A stretch of DNA of 64,000 bases from Devosia submarina (lineage in GTDB: Bacteria; Pseudomonadota; Alphaproteobacteria; Rhizobiales; Devosiaceae), in NCBI RefSeq assembly GCF_003056345.1, contig NZ_PYWB01000003.1, forward strand, positions 1 to 64,000. Reading direction: 5' to 3'. Each line of letters starts with the position of its first letter. Position 1 is the first letter of the stretch. Below the pieces are notes generated by a model. That model searched no databases. It was not told the DNA's origin and was given only the letters and a program-made list of their open reading frames with translations. The position numbers and the translations under genes are program-made. This document shows positions 60,336 to 64,000 of this stretch, piece by piece.

Positions 60336-62255
60336 ATGGATAGACGTAGCTTTATGCTAGGTACCGCTGCAGGTGCCCTTCTGCTTTCGGCCAAGGGTTT
60401 GGCTTTTGCCCAAGAGGCTGCAGGCACGGCGCCGGACCTGGCGAGCTTCCCGCGAAACGAGACGCTGATTATCCACAACCCCGAAGGGGTGATCCGTAAT
60501 CCTGCATGGTTCAACAACTGGGTGGTCGGTTCTGGCTCGGGCATTTCCAACGGACTGCACCAGCTCAACACGGATACATTCTGGTTCATCGATCCCGATG
60601 CCGGCATCGAAGGCGCCAGCGAAAACGCCATCTACAATTCGTTGGCAGATGGCCTCTGGGAGTACAACGAGGACTTCACCGAGATGACGGTGAAGCTCAA
60701 GAAGGGCATCTTCTGGAGCGACGGCGTTGAGTTTACTGCGGATGACGTGGTGTTCACCGTCGAAAAGCACAAGGCGACGCCGGGCCTGTCCCAGAATGGC
60801 GCCTACAATGCTCAGGTTGAGACCGTTGAAGCGGTTGACCCCTATACCGTTCACTTCACGCTCAAGGGATCGAACTCGCGCTTCCACACGCTGTTTTCCG
60901 TACGCTGGACCGGCGCGTGGATCATGCCCAAGCATGTGTTCGAAGGTGTCGAAGACATCCTCAGCTTCCCCAATGATCCGCCGGTGAGCCTGGGGCCATA
61001 CACGCTCCACTCGTTTGATCCGAACGGCACCTGGTATATCTGGCAGAAGCGCGAAGATTGGCAGCGCACGGCCCTGGGCATGATCGGCGAACCCAAGCCA
61101 CGTTTCATTATCTACCGGAACAATATTTCGGCCGACAATCGCCTGATCGAGATGCGCAACGGCAATCTCGATATGGTCCATGACCTTTCGCCGGAAGCCA
61201 CGTTCTCGATCGTGCAGCAGGATCCCGAAGTGCAGGGCTGGTTCCCCGGCTTCCCCTATGCCCATCCGGATCCGACTCTGGTTATGGCAATCCCGAACCA
61301 TCAGAACCCCAAGTTCCAGGACAAGCGCGTGCGCTGGGCCCTCGCCCTGATGCTCGACGCGCGTGCCATGTCGATGGCGTCCTATCGTGGTGCGGCAACG
61401 CTTTCGGCGATCTCGGTGCCGCCAACGGGTACCCATCCACGCGACTACCATGCGCCGCTGCAAGACTTCCTCATCAACTACGAGGTCGATACCGGCACGC
61501 GCAAGGTGAAGCCATACGATCCCAATATCGGCATGCAGATCGCCGACATGGTTCGGGGTCAGTTCGGCGACGCTGTGCCGACCGACGCAACCGCGATCCG
61601 CAATGCCTTTGGTTATGGCTGGTGGAAGCAGGACGTTGCTGCGGCCGAAGAATTGCTCACCGCGGCTGGCTTCAGCAAGCAAGGCAACCAGTGGATGATG
61701 CCAGATGGGCAGCCTTTCGCGTTCCGTGTGATGGTGCCGACCGATGGCGTGATCAACCGCCTCGGCTCGATCATCGCCCAGACCTGGGCGCAAAACGGCA
61801 TCGGCGCTGAAGTGGAAGCGGCTTCGGACACCTGGGATCGCCAGCGCGTCGGCAATTACGACGTCAACATTGCCTGGGCCGTGGAATCCTGGGGCGGCCA
61901 CCCCGACCTCAGCTTCTTCCTCGACAGCTACCACTCAGAATATGTGGTTGAGCCGGGTGCCTCCCAGCCGGACCGCAACTGGATGCGCTGGAAGGATCCG
62001 CGTCTCGATGAGATCATTGAGAAGATCCGCGCCAGCGACTTCAACGATCCCAAGGGCATCGAATATGGCCATGAGTTCGTGAAGCTGCATCTCGAGGAAA
62101 TGCCCAACATCCCGATCATGGCCTACAACGTGTTCTCCGTGCAGTCGAACCGCTACTGGACAGGCTGGCCGAACGCCGAGAAGCCCTATGCCAACCCGGT
62201 GACCAATTGGTCCAACGGCCGGTACATCTTCACCCAGATCACGCCCAAGGCGTAA
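60336..62255 (+). CDS. Tat-exported oligopeptide-type ABC transporter substrate-binding protein
   Basis: A 639-residue SBP_bac_5 protein, longer than most of its family. It has a twin-arginine signal (DRRSFMLGTAAGALLLSAKG, LAFAQEA), so it is exported folded. Family marks are YNSLADGLWEYNEDFTEMTV, KLKKGIFWSDGVEFTADDVV and SLGPYTLHSFDPNGTWYIW. The ligand is unknown; large members bind oligosaccharides, opines or long peptides. A hairpin and a 276-bp gap separate it from the first permease gene. Confidence 0.87.
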   Translation: MDRRSFMLGTAAGALLLSAKGLAFAQEAAGTAPDLASFPRNETLIIHNPEGVIRNPAWFNNWVVGSGSGISNGLHQLNTDTFWFIDPDAGIEGASENAIYNSLADGLWEYNEDFTEMTVKLKKGIFWSDGVEFTADDVVFTVEKHKATPGLSQNGAYNAQVETVEAVDPYTVHFTLKGSNSRFHTLFSVRWTGAWIMPKHVFEGVEDILSFPNDPPVSLGPYTLHSFDPNGTWYIWQKREDWQRTALGMIGEPKPRFIIYRNNISADNRLIEMRNGNLDMVHDLSPEATFSIVQQDPEVQGWFPGFPYAHPDPTLVMAIPNHQNPKFQDKRVRWALALMLDARAMSMASYRGAATLSAISVPPTGTHPRDYHAPLQDFLINYEVDTGTRKVKPYDPNIGMQIADMVRGQFGDAVPTDATAIRNAFGYGWWKQDVAAAEELLTAAGFSKQGNQWMMPDGQPFAFRVMVPTDGVINRLGSIIAQTWAQNGIGAEVEAASDTWDRQRVGNYDVNIAWAVESWGGHPDLSFFLDSYHSEYVVEPGASQPDRNWMRWKDPRLDEIIEKIRASDFNDPKGIEYGHEFVKLHLEEMPNIPIMAYNVFSVQSNRYWTGWPNAEKPYANPVTNWSNGRYIFTQITPKA

Positions 62256-62261
62256 CCATCT

Positions 62262-62303
62262 CCCTCTCGGGGCGGCGTGGCTCAAGCCTCGCCGCTTCGA
62301 GGG
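62262..62303 (+). promoter_or_regulatory. Intercistronic hairpin after the Tat-SBP gene
   Basis: The inner stem is GCGGCG-T-GGCT (62272-62282) with AGCC-T-CGCCGC (62285-62295), one T-T mismatch. An outer pair CCCTC (62262-62266) with GAGGG (62299-62303) extends it. It starts 7 bp after the SBP stop. The same placement is seen after three other SBP genes in the window. Confidence 0.6.
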
Positions 62304-62402
62304 TGGTGACATGATGGAGTCCGGGCGCAGATCGAGGGGAAACCTCATGGTGATACTGCCGAACCATGCGGTGGGGAGAGTGGAACTTAAGCGCCACGAC
62401 CT

Positions 62403-62428
62403 CCCCCTTCGACGGGCTCAGGGTGAGC
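62403..62428. repeat. Family C-like repeat fragment
   Basis: CCCCCTTCGACGGGCTCAGG followed by GTGAGC resembles, in reverse orientation, the family C element at 30100-30130 (GTGAGCCTGTCGAA). It lies in the 276-bp gap before the permease gene; the rest of 62304-62531 shows no gene. Confidence 0.4.
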
Positions 62429-62531
62429 TCTGCTGCATGCGGCGGCACGTGACGCACCCTCAACCTGACTCCTCCAAAGCACTATGGGAAGCCGCTGAGC
62501 GGCACATAATCTAGGACGCCGAGGAGGCTCA

Positions 62532-63536
62532 ATGCACGGCTATTTCTGGTTCGTCGGCAAAAGGCTGCTGCAATTGCTTGCAGTGATCTTTTGCGGCATC
62601 TCGGCGACGTTCTTTATCACCCATCTCTCGCCGATCGACCCGGTGGAACAGGTGCTTGGACGGCTTTCGGCGCGCTCCAACCTTTCCCCAGAAGCCATTG
62701 CCGCCACCCGGGCTGCCCTTACCGAAATGTACGGCACCGGTCAGCCCATCCTCACCCAATACTTAAACTTCTGGACGAGGCTCCTGCGCGGCGATCTTGG
62801 CCCGTCGCTGCTGGCCTTTCCGACCCCCTCGATGGAACTGGTGACGCGCGCCATGCCCTGGACGCTGGGCCTACTGGTAACCTCCACTCTTTTCACCTTC
62901 GTGATCGGCAATCTGCTGGGCGCGCTGGCCGGATATCATCCCGAGAACCGGTTCTTCCAGGCCTTCGGGCTGATCGCCATGGGCGTGCAGCCTATCCCCT
63001 ATTACATCGTGGCATTTATCCTGCTGATCATCTTTGGCTTCCTGTGGCCCGTGCTGCCGATCTCGGGCGGCTTTGCCATGGACGTCCGGCCTGCCATGAG
63101 CTGGCAGTTCATCTTCTCGATCCTGCAACATTCGATCTTGCCCGCCCTGTCCCTCGTGCTGGTCGGGTTCGGCGGCTGGTTTCTGGGCATGCGCGCCCTG
63201 GTCAGCAATGTGGTCAACGAAGACTATGTCACCTATGCCGGGCTCGCCGGCGTCAAGAAGCAGACCATTGTGGGTGGCTACGTCATTCGCAATGCGCTGG
63301 TCCCGCAATTGACCGCACTCGCCATGGCGCTCGGCGGCGTGTTCTCAGGCACTGTCATCACCGAGCAGGTGTTCAACTACCCCGGTATCGGTTCGCTGCT
63401 GATCGACGGCGTGAACTACGGCGATTACTCGCTGGTGCTGGCCGTATCCACCGTCTCGATCACCGCTGTCGCGCTGGCGATCTTCATCGTGGACCTGCTG
63501 CATCCCCTGCTCGATCCACGCGTGCGGACGGAGTAA
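62532..63536 (+). CDS. Oligopeptide-type ABC transporter permease (DppB-like)
   Basis: A 334-residue permease. It opens RLLQLLAVIFCGISATFFIT, HLSPIDPVEQVLG, typical of the DppB class, and carries the EAA loop YVTYAGLAGVKKQTIVGGYV. GAGGAGG lies before the ATG. It serves the Tat-exported SBP upstream; the DppC-type partner follows 6 bp later. Confidence 0.88.
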   Translation: MHGYFWFVGKRLLQLLAVIFCGISATFFITHLSPIDPVEQVLGRLSARSNLSPEAIAATRAALTEMYGTGQPILTQYLNFWTRLLRGDLGPSLLAFPTPSMELVTRAMPWTLGLLVTSTLFTFVIGNLLGALAGYHPENRFFQAFGLIAMGVQPIPYYIVAFILLIIFGFLWPVLPISGGFAMDVRPAMSWQFIFSILQHSILPALSLVLVGFGGWFLGMRALVSNVVNEDYVTYAGLAGVKKQTIVGGYVIRNALVPQLTALAMALGGVFSGTVITEQVFNYPGIGSLLIDGVNYGDYSLVLAVSTVSITAVALAIFIVDLLHPLLDPRVRTE

Positions 63537-63542
63537 CCCGCC

Positions 63543-64000
63543 ATGTTCAGCGTTTTCCGGGACCTTATCCGCTACAACATCGAGTTTGCCATCGGCTTGA
63601 TCCTTGTCGGCGCGGTGGTGATTTTTGCGGTCCTCAGCTATTTCTCGCCTGTTGATCCCAGCCTGATCTACATGGCCATGCCAGATCAGCCGCCTTCGGG
63701 CCAATACTGGTTCGGCACCAATTCCCGCGGCCAGGATCTGTTCTGGCAACTCTCGGCAGCCTTCCGCAACAGCCTGATCTTCGGCATCACGGTGGCGGTC
63801 CTCAGCCGCATCATCTCGATTACCGTGGGGCTGCTATCCGGCTATGTCGGGGGGTGGGTCGACCGCGTCCTGATGTTCATCAACGACATCTTCGTGGCCG
63901 TGCCGATCTTCCCGATCCTGGTGCTGTTCTATTTCGTGCTGCGGAACAACATGGACAGTTTCACGCTGGCGCTGATCATGGCCTGTTTTGGCTGGCCTTT
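63543..64000 (+). CDS. Oligopeptide-type ABC transporter permease (DppC-like), cut by window end
   Basis: The first 152 codons are present. The N-terminal segment FAIGLILVGAVVIFAVLSYF is followed by YWFGTNSRGQDLFWQLSAAF, the DppC-class signature, and SGYVGGWVDRVLMFINDIFV. The EAA loop and C-terminus lie beyond the window. ATPase genes are expected to follow. Confidence 0.87.
   Translation, partial: MFSVFRDLIRYNIEFAIGLILVGAVVIFAVLSYFSPVDPSLIYMAMPDQPPSGQYWFGTNSRGQDLFWQLSAAFRNSLIFGITVAVLSRIISITVGLLSGYVGGWVDRVLMFINDIFVAVPIFPILVLFYFVLRNNMDSFTLALIMACFGWP

Noticed and set aside
60357..61934. 525-codon minus-strand open frame opposite the Tat-SBP gene
   Set aside because: It is a shadow of a clear SBP gene in high-GC DNA, without domain or ribosome-binding site.

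Overview
The window looks like a chromosomal segment of a high-GC alphaproteobacterium, most likely a Hyphomicrobiales member close to Devosia. This rests on gene content: a frcBCA-type fructose ABC locus with a divergent ROK regulator, a fused CysN/CysC, a PutA/Lrp-type PutR pair, a RirA-type iron box, many SBP-dependent importers, and abundant TTG/GTG starts. It carries three tRNA genes (Gly-TCC, Tyr-GTA, Thr-TGT). I see no transposase, prophage or CRISPR array. The placement is inference; no rRNA is present.

Layout. 1-5 kb: a cut gene end, a doubtful small secreted ORF, tRNA-Gly, tRNA-Tyr, rlmB with an overlapping small gene, a NodB-type deacetylase lipoprotein, a YaiI/DUF188 protein, and a RES-Xre toxin-antitoxin pair with a perfect inverted repeat over its promoter. 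5-11 kb: glutathione-dependent formaldehyde dehydrogenase, manC, and cysD-cysNC. 11-18.8 kb: tRNA-Thr followed directly by a decapitated SDR gene, an iron(III) importer (order C-A-B, IRO-like box before A), a stretch of broken AraC and LysR remnants, two tandem Rnk-like genes and a spermidine-synthase-like gene. 18.9-23.2 kb: frcA-frcC-frcB and a divergent ROK gene. 23.2-29.8 kb: a peptide-type importer split across a divergent promoter, with an XRE-cupin regulator overlapping the SBP gene, then a GAF-domain gene. 30-34.5 kb: putA/putR and a small acidic protein.

34.5-43.6 kb is a self-contained glycan-uptake unit: a GH38-like DUF5054 protein and a LacI repressor face a sugar ABC transporter with a PHP-type metallohydrolase. 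Two identical 14-bp CG-centred palindromes lie in the divergent intergenic region, one before each transcription unit. 43.8-52 kb: a VOC protein, then an AraC regulator and a pentitol operon (ABC importer, ribitol-dehydrogenase-like SDR, ribulokinase-like kinase, second SDR), consistent with ribitol to D-ribulose to D-ribulose-5-phosphate. 52-55.4 kb: two aldo/keto reductases and a sugar-type NAD-dependent epimerase/dehydrogenase.

55.5-60.1 kb is the most interesting unit: a TPP riboswitch ahead of ykoF, thiX, thiZ, thiY and a flavin-dependent monooxygenase, overlapping or closely spaced. It looks like a thiamine-precursor uptake operon with an added oxidative step. 60.2-64 kb: a 17-bp palindrome, a promoter-like element, a Tat-exported oligopeptide-type SBP and two permeases, the second cut by the window end.

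Cross-cutting: four SBP genes are each followed by a strong GC-rich inverted repeat just before the next transporter gene. At least three families of palindromic intergenic repeats sit between genes.
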